Source: Devosia sp. 2618
Lineage (GTDB): Bacteria > Pseudomonadota > Alphaproteobacteria > Rhizobiales > Devosiaceae
DNA length: 64,000 nt
NCBI RefSeq assembly: GCF_040546815.1
Contig: NZ_JBEPOO010000001.1
Location: forward strand, 186,001 to 250,000
Direction: 5' to 3'
Both the position numbers and the translations under genes were made by a program. This document shows positions 16,636 through 25,078 of the stretch, piece after piece; the stretch's first letter is position 1; each line of letters begins with the position of its first letter. The notes below the pieces were generated by a model, which worked only from the letters and a program-made list of their open reading frames with translations, ran no database searches and was not told the DNA's origin.

Positions 16636-16733
16636 GGCTTCCGGTACTCGACGCGAACTACTCTTCTTGTCTGCCTATTTTGGCGAAAAGAGGAAGGCCA
16701 TCCAATAGGCGATGGCCGGAGCGGGCGCAAAGA

Positions 16734-16765
16734 AAATGCGCGCCACCGGGGGGAGGCGCGCATTT
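16734..16765 (-). terminator. terminator of class I aldolase gene
   Basis: A perfect 11-bp stem (16734-16744 with 16755-16765) with a 10-nt loop reads on the minus strand into TTTTCTTT. It lies 28 bp beyond the aldolase stop codon. Confidence 0.85.
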
Positions 16766-16792
16766 GTCGTCAATTTGAAGCGGTCGACGGCC

Positions 16793-17821
16793 TTAAGCGG
16801 CGCGGTCGAGCGCGTTGTTCCAGGTGCCCAGAGCGGCCAACGAGTTCATATGGGCGCGGTGGGTGAAGGCGGCCTGTGCCTGCGGGAAGTTCTCGCGACG
16901 ACCGGCCCAGGTGCGCAGGGCAACGTTTTGCAGGGCGCGGCCATAGGAGAAGGTCAGTGGCCAAGGCTTGCCGCCGATCTGGTTCATGGCGGAGAGATGG
17001 GCGGTGGCTTCTTCGTCGGTCTGGCCGCCCGACAGGAAGGCAATGCCGGGAACGGCGGCTGGCACATGCTCGCGCAGCACTTCGACAGTGCGGCGGGCGA
17101 CGTCTTCGACCGTCGGCCGATCGCGCGAATTGATGCCGGGCAGGACCATGTTTGGCTTGAGCAGCATGCCCGAGAGGTCAACGCCGGCCAGACGCAGTTC
17201 CTTGAAGACGTTTTCCAGCACTTCGCCGGTCACTTGGGCGCAACGCTCCAGCGAGTGATTGCCGGGTTCGCCATCGCCAACCACTTCGGGCTCGACGACA
17301 GGCACAATGCCAGCTTCCTGGCAGAGAATGGCGTAGCGGGCCAGCGAGTGGGCATTGGCGCGGATATTGTTGCGGGTCGGGGCGACGTCATTGATGGTGA
17401 TCACGGCGCGCCACTTGGCAAAGCCGGCGCCAAGATCGGCGTAGCGCACGAGGCGCTGGCGCAGGCCATCGAGGCCTTCGGTGATCTTTTCACCGCTATC
17501 GCCGGGCATCGGGAACGCGCCGCGGTCGACCTTGATGCCGGGGATAACGTCGGCATCGGCAAGGATCGAACGGAATGCAGTGCCGTCGGCAGCCGATTGT
17601 TCCAGCGTTTCTTCAGTCAGGATGACGCCGGAAATGTAGTTTTTCATTGCATTGGTCGAGCGAAACAGCATTTCGCGGTAATCGCGACGCAGATCGAGCG
17701 AGTTGGGGAGGTTAATCTTGGCGAACCGCTTGGCAATTGTGCCCTCGGATTCGTCAGCAGCCAGAATGCCCTTGCCGGGCTCCATGAGTTTCTGGGCAAC
17801 AGCATTGAGCGACTTCGTCAT
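16793..17821 (-). CDS. class I fructose-bisphosphate aldolase
   Basis: A 342-residue Schiff-base aldolase that cleaves fructose-1,6-bisphosphate in glycolysis and reverses this in gluconeogenesis. It is of the eukaryote-like class I type. Visible motifs are ILAADESEGTIAKRF near the N-terminus, KWRAVI, VEPEVV, and LLKPNMVLPG with the lysine that forms the Schiff base. FLSGGQ follows. The protein ends in alanine rather than tyrosine. It has its own terminator and lies next to pgk, gapA and tkt, making a carbon-metabolism cluster. Confidence 0.95.
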   Translation of the reverse strand: MTKSLNAVAQKLMEPGKGILAADESEGTIAKRFAKINLPNSLDLRRDYREMLFRSTNAMKNYISGVILTEETLEQSAADGTAFRSILADADVIPGIKVDRGAFPMPGDSGEKITEGLDGLRQRLVRYADLGAGFAKWRAVITINDVAPTRNNIRANAHSLARYAILCQEAGIVPVVEPEVVGDGEPGNHSLERCAQVTGEVLENVFKELRLAGVDLSGMLLKPNMVLPGINSRDRPTVEDVARRTVEVLREHVPAAVPGIAFLSGGQTDEEATAHLSAMNQIGGKPWPLTFSYGRALQNVALRTWAGRRENFPQAQAAFTHRAHMNSLAALGTWNNALDRAA

Positions 17822-17918
17822 GAATACCTCAGCAGTTTGGGTTGCTTTAAGTATTATACTTTGGTTAGGCCGATATCGATTAGACCTGTGGTTATGCGAC
17901 TAAAGTTAGAGCCGCATT

Positions 17919-18383
17919 CTAGGCCGCTTCAAGTGCCGCGATATCGAGTTTTTTCATTTCCAGCATGACTTCGAGGACCCGTTTGGCACGGGCTCGATCG
18001 GGGCTGGCGATCAGCTCGATCAGCCGCTTGGGGACGATCTGCCAGGAGACGCCAAAGCGGTCCTTGGCCCAGCCACATTGCTCGGCCTCGGGAACGGCCG
18101 AAAGCGCCTGCCAATAGCGGTCGACCTCTGCCTGATCGTCGCAGAGCAGTTGCAGCGAAATGGCTTCATTGAACTTGAAATAGTCGCCGCCATTGAGGGC
18201 GGTATAGGCTTTGCCGGCGAGCGTAAACTCCACCGTCAGCACCTCGCCCTCTTTGACTGAGGGGTTATCAGCGGGCGAAAGAACGCGCTGGTTGATGCGG
18301 CTATCGGGGATCAGCTCCGTGTAAAAACGGGCCATTTCCTCGGCATTGTTATTGCACCATAGGCACGGCGTTATCTTGTCCAT
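17919..18383 (-). CDS. PhnB-like VOC superfamily protein
   Basis: A 154-residue protein of the vicinal oxygen chelate superfamily, PhnB/3-demethylubiquinone-methyltransferase-like group. It starts MDKITPCLWCNNNAEEMARFY, the typical opening of these proteins, and has the family motifs TALNGG and GWAKDRFGVSWQIVP. The function of this group is not known. The ATG at 18383 has GGAGG 6 nt upstream and is preferred to the GTG one codon earlier. It lies between the aldolase gene and pgk on the same strand. Confidence 0.85.
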   Translation of the reverse strand: MDKITPCLWCNNNAEEMARFYTELIPDSRINQRVLSPADNPSVKEGEVLTVEFTLAGKAYTALNGGDYFKFNEAISLQLLCDDQAEVDRYWQALSAVPEAEQCGWAKDRFGVSWQIVPKRLIELIASPDRARAKRVLEVMLEMKKLDIAALEAA

Positions 18384-18458
18384 CACATACCTCCGCCACT
18401 GTGGGTGGAGGTAAACGCGGCACGACGAAAAGCGTTCGCCGTGCTGCGTGTTCGTTGC

Positions 18459-19661
18459 TTATTTCTTGAGGGCTTCGACGCCGGGCAGGGGCTTGCCTTC
18501 CATCCATTCGAGGAACGCGCCGCCAGCCGTCGAAACATAGGTCAGGGCGTCCTTGACGCCGGCATGGGCCAGCGCGCCAACGGTGTCGCCGCCACCAGCG
18601 ACCGAGACCAGCTTGCCGTCATGGGTGCGCTTGGCGACATGCTTGGCAATGGCGACGGTACCCGCATCGAACGGGTTCATTTCAAAAGCGCCGACCGGGC
18701 CATTCCAGACCACGGTATTGGCATCGTCGATGGCGCCCAGAATGCGCTCGACCGAGGATGGGCCGATGTCGAGGATCATGCCATCGGGGTCGATGGCGTC
18801 GACGCCGTAGAGGCGGGTCGGGGTGTCGGCCTTGAAGTGCCAGGCGACGACCGCGTCGATCGGCAGGATGATGGCGCAGCCGCTATCGACGGCCTTTTCC
18901 ATGATGCGGATGGCGGTTTCGGCGAGGTCTTTTTCGCATAGCGACTTGCCGACGCTGACGCCCTGCGCATGCAGGAAGGTATTGGCCATGCCGCCGCCGA
19001 TGACGAGCGCATCGACCTTGGTGACGAGGTTTTCGAGCAGGTCGATCTTGGACGACACCTTGGCGCCGCCAACGATGGCAACGACCGGCTTCTTGGGCTT
19101 GCCGAGGCCGGATTCGAGCGCTTCGAGTTCGGCCTGCATAGCAAGGCCGGCAGCTGCCGGCAGCAGGTGGGCCAAAGCTTCGGTCGAAGCATGAGCGCGA
19201 TGGGCGGCGGAGAAGGCGTCGTTGACATAAACGTCGCCGAGGCTTGCCATGCGCTTGGCCAGTTCAACATCATTGGCTTCTTCGCCGGGATGGAAACGGG
19301 TGTTTTCCATGATCAGCACCGAGCCAGCCGGCGCATCGTCGATGGCCTGCCTGGCAGCGGTCACATCGGTCCAGTCGGTGGAGACAAAGCCAACCGGATG
19401 GCCGGTTTCATTGGCGACGGCGGCGCAGACCTGTTCCAGCGAGAATTCAGGATCGACCTTGCCCTTTGGACGGCCGAAATGGCTGAGCAGGATCACCTTG
19501 GCATCGTGCTTGACGATGACGCGAATAGTGGGGACCAGCCGCTCGATGCGGGTGGCATCGGTCACCTTGCCGTCAGCGACCGGCACGTTGAGATCGGCCC
19601 GGAGCAGCACACGCTTGTTGTTCAGGTCAAGCTCGTCGAGGGTCTTGAAGGTTGCGGACAT
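18459..19661 (-). CDS. pgk: phosphoglycerate kinase
   Basis: Pgk transfers phosphate between 1,3-bisphosphoglycerate and ADP. The 400-residue product begins MSATFKTLDELDLNNKRVLL and contains RADLNVPV and SHFGRPKG, the substrate-binding motifs of the N-lobe, and later GGGDTVGAL of the nucleotide-binding C-lobe. The frame stays open for 89 codons upstream to 19928, but the ATG at 19661 gives the family length and normal N-terminus. The upstream 411-bp interval is gene-free and structured. The next genes on the same strand upstream are a glycolipid-binding protein and gapA-tkt. Confidence 0.97.
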   Translation of the reverse strand: MSATFKTLDELDLNNKRVLLRADLNVPVADGKVTDATRIERLVPTIRVIVKHDAKVILLSHFGRPKGKVDPEFSLEQVCAAVANETGHPVGFVSTDWTDVTAARQAIDDAPAGSVLIMENTRFHPGEEANDVELAKRMASLGDVYVNDAFSAAHRAHASTEALAHLLPAAAGLAMQAELEALESGLGKPKKPVVAIVGGAKVSSKIDLLENLVTKVDALVIGGGMANTFLHAQGVSVGKSLCEKDLAETAIRIMEKAVDSGCAIILPIDAVVAWHFKADTPTRLYGVDAIDPDGMILDIGPSSVERILGAIDDANTVVWNGPVGAFEMNPFDAGTVAIAKHVAKRTHDGKLVSVAGGGDTVGALAHAGVKDALTYVSTAGGAFLEWMEGKPLPGVEALKK

Positions 19662-20072
19662 GCTGGAGTCTCCCAAGGCTGGATCGTGGCCCTTCGCGTA
19701 GCAGAGCGGCGGCGAGGGGGGAAGCGCAGCGATGAAGAATCGTTGGGCAGTCGTGAGAAAGTGCCGCCCGGCCCTTTGGCGTCGCGGTTTCACTGTAACG
19801 GGCGGCCGTTGGACCTGAAAAGTCAGTAGAGTGGCCCAAGGGCCGCCCGTCACGATCCGCTCTTTGGGCGAGGTCCGGTTCAGGCGGTACCATTCTTGCA
19901 GGTCCGGCTGCCGAGTTTCCAACCCCACTGGACAGGCGCCCCCATCCCACGGTCTCCCCGCCCGGCCCTGCGTCGGGGCCGCGTGATGGCGGGAATGGGC
20001 ACATTGTGCGGCAGGTTTGCGGGGCGGGGATAACTATATCGAAATCTCGCAAAACCATCCGGGAACAGCGGT
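19662..20072 (-). other. GC-rich structured leader upstream of pgk
   Basis: No convincing gene is seen in these 411 bp. A perfect 10-bp inverted repeat (19798-19807 with 19841-19850) encloses a 33-nt loop that contains a further short hairpin (ACCTGAAAAGTCAG region). Two minus-strand frames are open across much of it, but they lack family resemblance. It may be a long 5' leader for pgk or an unassigned RNA. I checked for tmRNA, RNase P and SRP RNA signatures and saw none. Confidence 0.3.
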
Positions 20073-20603
20073 TCAGGAGCGGACGAACACGCCCGGATAG
20101 TCCTCCACCAGCAGATCCGCATCGACTTCGAGCACGCGTTCGAAATCGGCGGACTGGAAGCGGAAGTGGGTTGCGTCGAGCTGGGTGTAGATCTGTTCGC
20201 TGCGGCGGACCGCCATTGCGTCGGCATCGATCCAGGCCATGGCGAAGCGTTGCGGCTGGTTGAGTGCCCAGTCGCAGCGCCACAGCGGCAGCGAATTGGT
20301 CAGGGGCGTTGGCCAGATGTCGATATCGATGCAGCCGCGCAGGTCTGAAAGCGGCTCGGCGCGATCATCGGACCAGTTGCCGGCGCCATCGGAGAACAGT
20401 TCAAGCACCGCGCCATCAGTGCGTTCGAGTTTGACGGTGCGGACGTGCTCGGTGTCATCCAGCTTGATGCGGTAGTAGAGGCCATAGGTGGGCGTGATGA
20501 TCGTGCCGCGAATACGGGTGTCGCGTTCGGTCGAGATGACGTGGCAGTGCTCGATTGTGGCTGGGTCCAGGCCTTGCCAGCGTATGGATCGGTCAAGGCT
20601 CAT
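20073..20603 (-). CDS. putative glycolipid-binding domain protein
   Basis: A 176-residue protein of the putative glycolipid-binding family (PF06475, formerly DUF1089). It begins MSLDRSIRWQGLDPATIEHC and has the conserved AYRI/YYRIKLD strand, WPTPLTNSLPLWR and the late IDADAMAVRRSEQIYT segment. Structures in the family show a lipocalin-like barrel; the ligand is not established. It is monocistronic as far as can be seen. Palindrome copies of the second GIY-YIG unit begin 32 bp upstream. Confidence 0.82.
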   Translation of the reverse strand: MSLDRSIRWQGLDPATIEHCHVISTERDTRIRGTIITPTYGLYYRIKLDDTEHVRTVKLERTDGAVLELFSDGAGNWSDDRAEPLSDLRGCIDIDIWPTPLTNSLPLWRCDWALNQPQRFAMAWIDADAMAVRRSEQIYTQLDATHFRFQSADFERVLEVDADLLVEDYPGVFVRS

Positions 20604-20634
20604 TTTCGGTTTCTCTTGCCGATTTTGTTTGAAG

Positions 20635-20691
20635 ATGGATCACCCGGACAAGCCGGGTGATGACGATGTCCGGAGAATAATGCGACCCAAA
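20635..20691 (+). repeat. direct repeat copy A, GIY-YIG unit 2
   Basis: A 57-bp sequence whose first part is the palindrome ATCACCCGG-ACAAG-CCGGGTGAT between ATGG and GACG. It recurs, with two or three differences, at 21048-21104 in the same orientation. The shared length reaches 26 bp beyond the palindrome, so the two copies result from duplication of a larger segment. Confidence 0.85.
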
Positions 20692-20703
20692 TTGTCCAAC
20701 CAC

Positions 20704-20734
20704 CGTCATTGCCCGGCTCGTCCGGGCAATCCAT
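20704..20734 (-). repeat. inverted palindrome next to second GIY-YIG gene
   Basis: The 31-bp element starts CGTCATT, holds the stem GCCCGG/CCGGGC and ends AATCCAT. It is an inverted relative of 20635-20665 and 21048-21078. Two stem pairs differ between this copy and the others and do so in a compensated way (CA/TG changed to TG/CA). Its end overlaps the last base of the GIY-YIG stop codon. Confidence 0.85.
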
Positions 20735-21027
20735 CACTGGGCATCCAACAACCACGAACCAACATCCTGCCACTCCGGATTGACCGCTTCGATCAGGTTG
20801 ATCTTCCACTGCCGCGGATATTTCTTGATCGCCTTTTCGCGCCGGATCGCATCGATAACCAGATCATGCTCCTCGATCCAGACAAGCGTCTTAACCCCGT
20901 ATCGCGCGGTAAACCCTGGGGTAAGCGCATGCTGGTGCTCAAACCAGCGCCGCGACGGATTGGACGTTACACCAGTATAGAGCGTGCCGTTCTTTTTCGA
21001 CGCAAGGATGTAGACGTAGCCCTTCAT
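20734..21027 (-). CDS. GIY-YIG domain protein, second copy
   Basis: A 97-residue single-domain GIY-YIG protein. GYVYILASKKNGTLYTGVT carries the GIY-like (VYIL) and YIG-like (LYTG) strands; NPSRRWFEHQ supplies the arginine region and AIRREKAIKKYPRQWKINLIE the last helix with the metal-binding-type glutamate. It is a clear paralogue of the protein at 10866-11168. The start may be the ATG at 21027 or that at 21039; the former begins directly before the domain. It is enclosed by inverted palindromes at 20704-20734 and 21048-21078. Confidence 0.85.
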   Translation of the reverse strand: MKGYVYILASKKNGTLYTGVTSNPSRRWFEHQHALTPGFTARYGVKTLVWIEEHDLVIDAIRREKAIKKYPRQWKINLIEAVNPEWQDVGSWLLDAQ

Positions 21028-21047
21028 GTCCCCAAACATGGCGCGAA

Positions 21048-21104
21048 ATGGATCACCCGGACAAGCCGGGTGATGACGATGTCGGGGAAATAATGCGACC
21101 CAAA
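21048..21104 (+). repeat. direct repeat copy B, GIY-YIG unit 2
   Basis: The second copy of the 57-bp repeat at 20635-20691. Its palindrome (21048-21078) lies 20 bp upstream of the GIY-YIG start and forms an inverted pair with 20704-20734. It ends next to the gapA terminator. Confidence 0.85.
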
Positions 21105-21108
21105 CAAA

Positions 21109-21130
21109 AAAGGCGCCCGAAGGCGCCTTT
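21109..21130 (-). terminator. gapA terminator
   Basis: A perfect 9-bp stem (21109-21117 with 21122-21130) with a CGAA loop reads on the minus strand into TTTTTTGTTT. It lies 21 bp past the gapA stop codon. Confidence 0.88.
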
Positions 21131-21151
21131 CGTGTCGAGTGTTTTGCAGGC

Positions 21152-22159
21152 TTAGAGCGTCTTGCCCAGCGCGACGGCTGTGTCGGCCATGCGGTTGGAG
21201 AAGCCCCATTCGTTGTCGTACCAGGACAGGATCGACACGAAATTGCCGCCCATCACCTTGGTCTGATCGAAGGCCATGGTCGAGGAATGGGGGTCGTGGT
21301 TGAAGTCGATCGAGACGTTTGGCTGGGTCGTGTAGTTCAGCACGCCCTTGAGTTCGCCATCGGCGTATTTCTTGATCGCGGCGTTGATCTCGTCTGCGGT
21401 CACATCGCGCTTGGAGATGAACTTGAAGTCGACGCAGGAAACGTTTGGCGTTGGCACGCGGATCGAAACGCCGTCCAGCTTGCCCTTGAGCTCGGGCAGC
21501 ACCAGGCCAATGGCCTTGGCAGCGCCGGTCGAGGTCGGGATCTGGCTCAGGGCTGCAGCGCGGCCGCGATAGAGATCCTTGTGCATGGTGTCGAGCGTTG
21601 GCTGGTCACCGGTATAGGAATGGATGGTCGTCATCATGCCCTTTTCGATGCCGAATTCCTTGTGCAGGACATAGGCAACGGGGGCCAGGCAGTTGGTGGT
21701 GCACGACGCGTTGGAAACAACGACGTGGTCCTTGCTCAGCTGGGCGTGGTTGATGCCGTAAACGACGGTCAGGTCAGCGCCATCGCCGGGAGCCGAAATC
21801 AGCACCTTCTTGGCACCAGCCTTGAGGTGGGCCGAAGCCTTTTCCTTGGAGGTGAAGATGCCGGTGCATTCGAGCGCGATGTCGACATTCATGGCGGCAT
21901 GCGGCAGCTCGGCAGGATCGCGCACAGCGGTCACCTTGATCGGACCACGGCCGACATTGATGGTGTCGCCTTCGACGGTCACGGTGCCGTTGAAACGGCC
22001 GTGCACGCTGTCGAAGCGGAACAGATGGGCATTGGTCTCGACCGGGCCCAGGTCGTTGATCGCCACGACTTCGATGTCGGTGCGGCCGGATTCAATGATG
22101 GCGCGCAGGACGTTACGGCCGATGCGGCCAAAGCCGTTAATGGCGACGCGGATTGCCAT
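21152..22159 (-). CDS. gapA: glyceraldehyde-3-phosphate dehydrogenase
   Basis: GAPDH oxidises glyceraldehyde-3-phosphate with NAD(P) and phosphate. The 335-residue protein begins [20 protein letters not shown], the nucleotide-binding GxGxxG motif. The catalytic cysteine lies in [12 protein letters not shown] (about residues 149-160), and the phosphate-binding PTSTGAAKA and [11 protein letters not shown] motifs are present. AAGGAGG-type sequence lies upstream of the ATG. It lies 48 bp downstream of tkt on the same strand and shares its transcript in all likelihood, ending at the hairpin at 21109-21130. Confidence 0.97.
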   Translation of the reverse strand: MAIRVAINGFGRIGRNVLRAIIESGRTDIEVVAINDLGPVETNAHLFRFDSVHGRFNGTVTVEGDTINVGRGPIKVTAVRDPAELPHAAMNVDIALECTGIFTSKEKASAHLKAGAKKVLISAPGDGADLTVVYGINHAQLSKDHVVVSNASCTTNCLAPVAYVLHKEFGIEKGMMTTIHSYTGDQPTLDTMHKDLYRGRAAALSQIPTSTGAAKAIGLVLPELKGKLDGVSIRVPTPNVSCVDFKFISKRDVTADEINAAIKKYADGELKGVLNYTTQPNVSIDFNHDPHSSTMAFDQTKVMGGNFVSILSWYDNEWGFSNRMADTAVALGKTL

Positions 22160-22207
22160 AGTTAGACGCTCCTAAGGAGGGAGGTGGAAAGGGAGAGCGA
22201 GGCTCTC

Positions 22208-24229
22208 TTACAACTGTGCGGTGACGGCTTCAACAACGGCCTTAGGCGTAATGCCAAAGTGCGCGTAGAGCTCGTCGATCGGGCCCGATGCGCCAAAGCC
22301 GTGCATGCCGACAAAGCGACCCTTGTCACCCAGCAGCTTGTTCCAGCTCATTTCCGTACCGGCCTCGATGGCCACGCGAGCCTTGGCAGTGCCCAGAACT
22401 TCGGCGCGGTAGGCGTCGGACTGCTTGGCAAAGAGCTCCATGGATGGAACCGAGACGACGCGGGCGCTGATGCCCTTTTCGGCCAGCAGCTTCATGCCTT
22501 CGAGCGCGATGGCGACTTCCGAACCGGTGGCGAAGATGATCGCCTGGGCGTCGAGTTCACCGGCAAGGGTATAGGCGCCCTTGGCCGACAGGTTTTCCGT
22601 CGTGTGCTGCGTGCGCACGGTCGGCAGGTTCTGGCGCGAGAGCGCGAGGATGGACGGCGCGCTGTCGCTTTCCATCGCGAGCTGCCAGCATTCCGCGGTT
22701 TCCACTGCGTCAGCAGGACGGAACACCAGCAGGTTTGGAATGGCGCGCAGGGCGGACATGTGTTCGACCGGCTGATGGGTCGGGCCGTCTTCGCCCAGAC
22801 CGATGGAGTCGTGGGTCATCACATAGATGACGCGCTGGTGCATCAGGGCCGAGAGGCGGATGGCGGGGCGGGCATAGTCGGTGAAGCACATGAACGTGCC
22901 GCCGTAGGGGATCAGGCCGCCATGAAGGGCGATGCCGTTCATGGCCGCAGCCATGCCCTGCTCGCGGATGCCGTACATCATGTAGCGGCCGGAATAGTTA
23001 TCCGCCTGGAAGGGCAGGGTTTCCTTGGTGTTGGTCAGGTTCGAGCCGGTGAGATCGGCCGAGCCGCCCTGTGTCTCGGGGACAATGGCGTTGATGACTT
23101 CGAGTGCCATCTGGCTGGCCTTGCGGCTGGCAACATTTGGCTTATCGGCGCTGAGCTTCTGCTTGTAGTCGTTGATGGCATTGGCAAAGCCAGCTGGCAG
23201 CTCGCCTGCCGTGCGGCGCTCAAACTCGGCCTTGTTGGCCGAAGCGGCCAGACGGGACTGCCATTCGCCACGCACGTTCTGCGAGCGGCGGCCAGCAGCG
23301 CGCCAGGCTTCCAGCGTATCGGCTGGGATTTCGAAGGCAGGATAGGTGATGCCGAGAGCGGCCTTGGCACCGGCCAGTTCTTCGGCGCCGAGCGGGGAGC
23401 CATGCACCTTGTTGGTGCCGGCCTTCTTGGGCGCACCAAAGCCGATGGTGGTCTTGGCAGCGATCAGGGTTGGCTTGTCGGACTTCTTGGAGTCGAGCAG
23501 CGCCTTTTCGATGGCGGCCTGGTCATGGCCGTCTATCTCGATGGTGTTCCAGCCCGATGCCTTGAAGCGGGCGATCTGGTCAGTGCTGTCGGAGTTGGAC
23601 ACCGCGCCATCGATGGTGATGTTGTTGTTGTCCCAGATCAGGGTCAGCTTGTGCAGCTTGAGGTGACCGGCAAGCGCGATGGCTTCCTGGGAAATGCCTT
23701 CCATAAGGCAACCGTCACCGGCGAGGCACCAGGTATGGTGATCGACAATGTCGGAACCGAACTCGGCAGCCAGCTTGGCTTCAGCAACAGCCATGCCCAC
23801 AGCATTGCCCACGCCCTGGCCAAGCGGGCCAGTGGTGGTTTCGATGCCCTGTGCATAGCCGTATTCTGGATGGCCGGCGGTCTTGGAGCCGAGCTGGCGG
23901 AAATTTTTGACCTGCTCGATGGTCATGTCCTCGTAGCCCAGCAGATAGAGCGAGGAGTAGAGCAGCATCGAGCCGTGGCCGGCCGAAAGGACGAAGCGAT
24001 CGCGGTCAGCCCACTTGCTGTCTGCGGGGTCGAACTTCATCACCTTGGTGAACAGCACGGTCGCGATATCCGCGCAGCCCATGGGCAGGCCCGGATGACC
24101 CGAATTGGCCTTCTCGACGGCGTCCATGGACAGAGAGCGGATCGCATTGGCCAGTTCGTTCTGCTGGGCGGTATTTGTCATCGGTTTCACGCTTTCATCC
24201 GGCTGAAAATCTGGGGAGAAGAGGGTCAT
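22208..24229 (-). CDS. tkt: transketolase
   Basis: Transketolase moves two-carbon units between sugar phosphates with thiamine diphosphate as cofactor, linking the pentose phosphate pathway to glycolysis. The 673-residue product has SGHPGLPMG (substrate His), GPLGQG, the TPP-binding [13 protein letters not shown]...NNNI region and the later [11 protein letters not shown]. The ATG at 24229 has GGAGG 8 nt upstream and is chosen over the later ATG at 24181. It leads the tkt-gapA unit. It depends on the thiamine diphosphate that the thi genes at the end of the window supply. Confidence 0.96.
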   Translation of the reverse strand: MTLFSPDFQPDESVKPMTNTAQQNELANAIRSLSMDAVEKANSGHPGLPMGCADIATVLFTKVMKFDPADSKWADRDRFVLSAGHGSMLLYSSLYLLGYEDMTIEQVKNFRQLGSKTAGHPEYGYAQGIETTTGPLGQGVGNAVGMAVAEAKLAAEFGSDIVDHHTWCLAGDGCLMEGISQEAIALAGHLKLHKLTLIWDNNNITIDGAVSNSDSTDQIARFKASGWNTIEIDGHDQAAIEKALLDSKKSDKPTLIAAKTTIGFGAPKKAGTNKVHGSPLGAEELAGAKAALGITYPAFEIPADTLEAWRAAGRRSQNVRGEWQSRLAASANKAEFERRTAGELPAGFANAINDYKQKLSADKPNVASRKASQMALEVINAIVPETQGGSADLTGSNLTNTKETLPFQADNYSGRYMMYGIREQGMAAAMNGIALHGGLIPYGGTFMCFTDYARPAIRLSALMHQRVIYVMTHDSIGLGEDGPTHQPVEHMSALRAIPNLLVFRPADAVETAECWQLAMESDSAPSILALSRQNLPTVRTQHTTENLSAKGAYTLAGELDAQAIIFATGSEVAIALEGMKLLAEKGISARVVSVPSMELFAKQSDAYRAEVLGTAKARVAIEAGTEMSWNKLLGDKGRFVGMHGFGASGPIDELYAHFGITPKAVVEAVTAQL

Positions 24230-24388
24230 GAAGCCTCCTCCCAAAGGCGGGTTCGAGGCATAACAGGTTCGCCTATTGTGTCAATGACAAGGCTGGTGCA
24301 ACGGGTTGGCTAGACCGTTGCATTGGCGGGCAGGGTGATGCAGGCTTACAAGGGCCGGAATCGCCGTGGGCTGAGGACCGTAGTGGCA

Positions 24389-24676
24389 ATGACTGAGACG
24401 GAACTTGAAGACGGATTGAACGCCGCCAATGCGCGCTTTGACCGCGCCATGGCGCGGCTGGATCAAAGTGTCCGCAATCTGGAAACACGACTGCGTCAGC
24501 ATCACCGCATTGAAGTGGACACCCAGCGGCTCGTGCATGAGCGATCGCGGCTGGCCACGGAACTCGACAAGACGGCTGCCCGGGCCAAGCGTCTCGACGA
24601 TGGTGCCCATGAAGTGTCGCGCCGTCTGGTCGATGCCATGGAAACAGTGCGCGCCGTATTGGCGAAGGCGGAGTAG
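24389..24676 (+). CDS. DUF4164 family coiled-coil protein
   Basis: A 95-residue, largely helical protein of the DUF4164 family, found next to zapA in many rhizobia. It starts MTETELEDGLNAANARFDRA and is predicted to be one long coiled coil (residues 10-90). Its function is not known, but the constant linkage to zapA hints at a role in cell division. GAGGA lies upstream; a GTG at 24383 is a possible alternative start. The zapA ATG follows after 4 bp. Confidence 0.8.
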   Translation: MTETELEDGLNAANARFDRAMARLDQSVRNLETRLRQHHRIEVDTQRLVHERSRLATELDKTAARAKRLDDGAHEVSRRLVDAMETVRAVLAKAE

Positions 24677-24680
24677 GCCG

Positions 24681-25058
24681 ATGCCGGAAGTCAATGTCGA
24701 TATCAATGGCCGCAAATATCGCATGGCCTGCGAAGAGGGCCAGCAAAAGCATCTGATCGGGTTGGCTGAGCGGTTCAACAAGCAGGTCGAGGCGCTCAAG
24801 GGCGCGGTGGGCGAAATCGGCGACAACCGGTTGACCGTGATGGCAGGCATTGCCGTGGTCGATGAACTGTCCGAGGCCGAGCGTCGTATCAAGGCGCTTG
24901 AAAAGGAAGTCGTGGTGCTGACGCGCGCCGGGCAGGAAGTTGCCGCCGAGATCGAAATGCTCGAGGAAAAATTCGCCTCCAAGCTCAGCGATGCAGCCAA
25001 GGCGCTGGAAAGCGTTGCGGGGGCGCTCGATGACGCAGCGCCGATGGCCAGCCGGTAG
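24681..25058 (+). CDS. zapA: cell division protein ZapA
   Basis: ZapA binds FtsZ and bundles its filaments in the Z-ring. The 125-residue product starts MPEVNVDINGRKYRMACEEG, with the typical ZapA N-terminal beta-strands, then helix GLAERFNKQVEALK and the long C-terminal coiled coil that dimerises. Length is normal. It lies 4 bp after the DUF4164 gene. In many alphaproteobacteria zapA is followed directly by 6S RNA and the 5-formyltetrahydrofolate cyclo-ligase gene; here about 2.4 kb with three other genes is interposed. Confidence 0.93.
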   Translation: MPEVNVDINGRKYRMACEEGQQKHLIGLAERFNKQVEALKGAVGEIGDNRLTVMAGIAVVDELSEAERRIKALEKEVVVLTRAGQEVAAEIEMLEEKFASKLSDAAKALESVAGALDDAAPMASR

Positions 25059-25078
25059 GCGCTTCTTCGCCCTGACGA

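Noticed and set aside
18410..18455. Terminator after pgk
   Set aside because: A 10-bp hairpin with one wobble can be drawn, but no T run follows on the minus strand, so I did not list it as a terminator.
19662..20072. tmRNA, RNase P RNA or SRP RNA in the pgk leader
   Set aside because: None of the conserved cores of these RNAs (tRNA-like domain, GAGGAAAGTC-type element, GGAA-loop helix) is seen.
19627..20283. 218-codon minus-strand frame across the pgk leader
   Set aside because: It overlaps the glycolipid-binding gene, is rich in arginine and proline, and resembles no family.
22184..24313. 709-codon open frame antisense to transketolase
   Set aside because: It mirrors tkt on the other strand. 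High GC content leaves opposite frames open. It has no recognisable domain and no start context.
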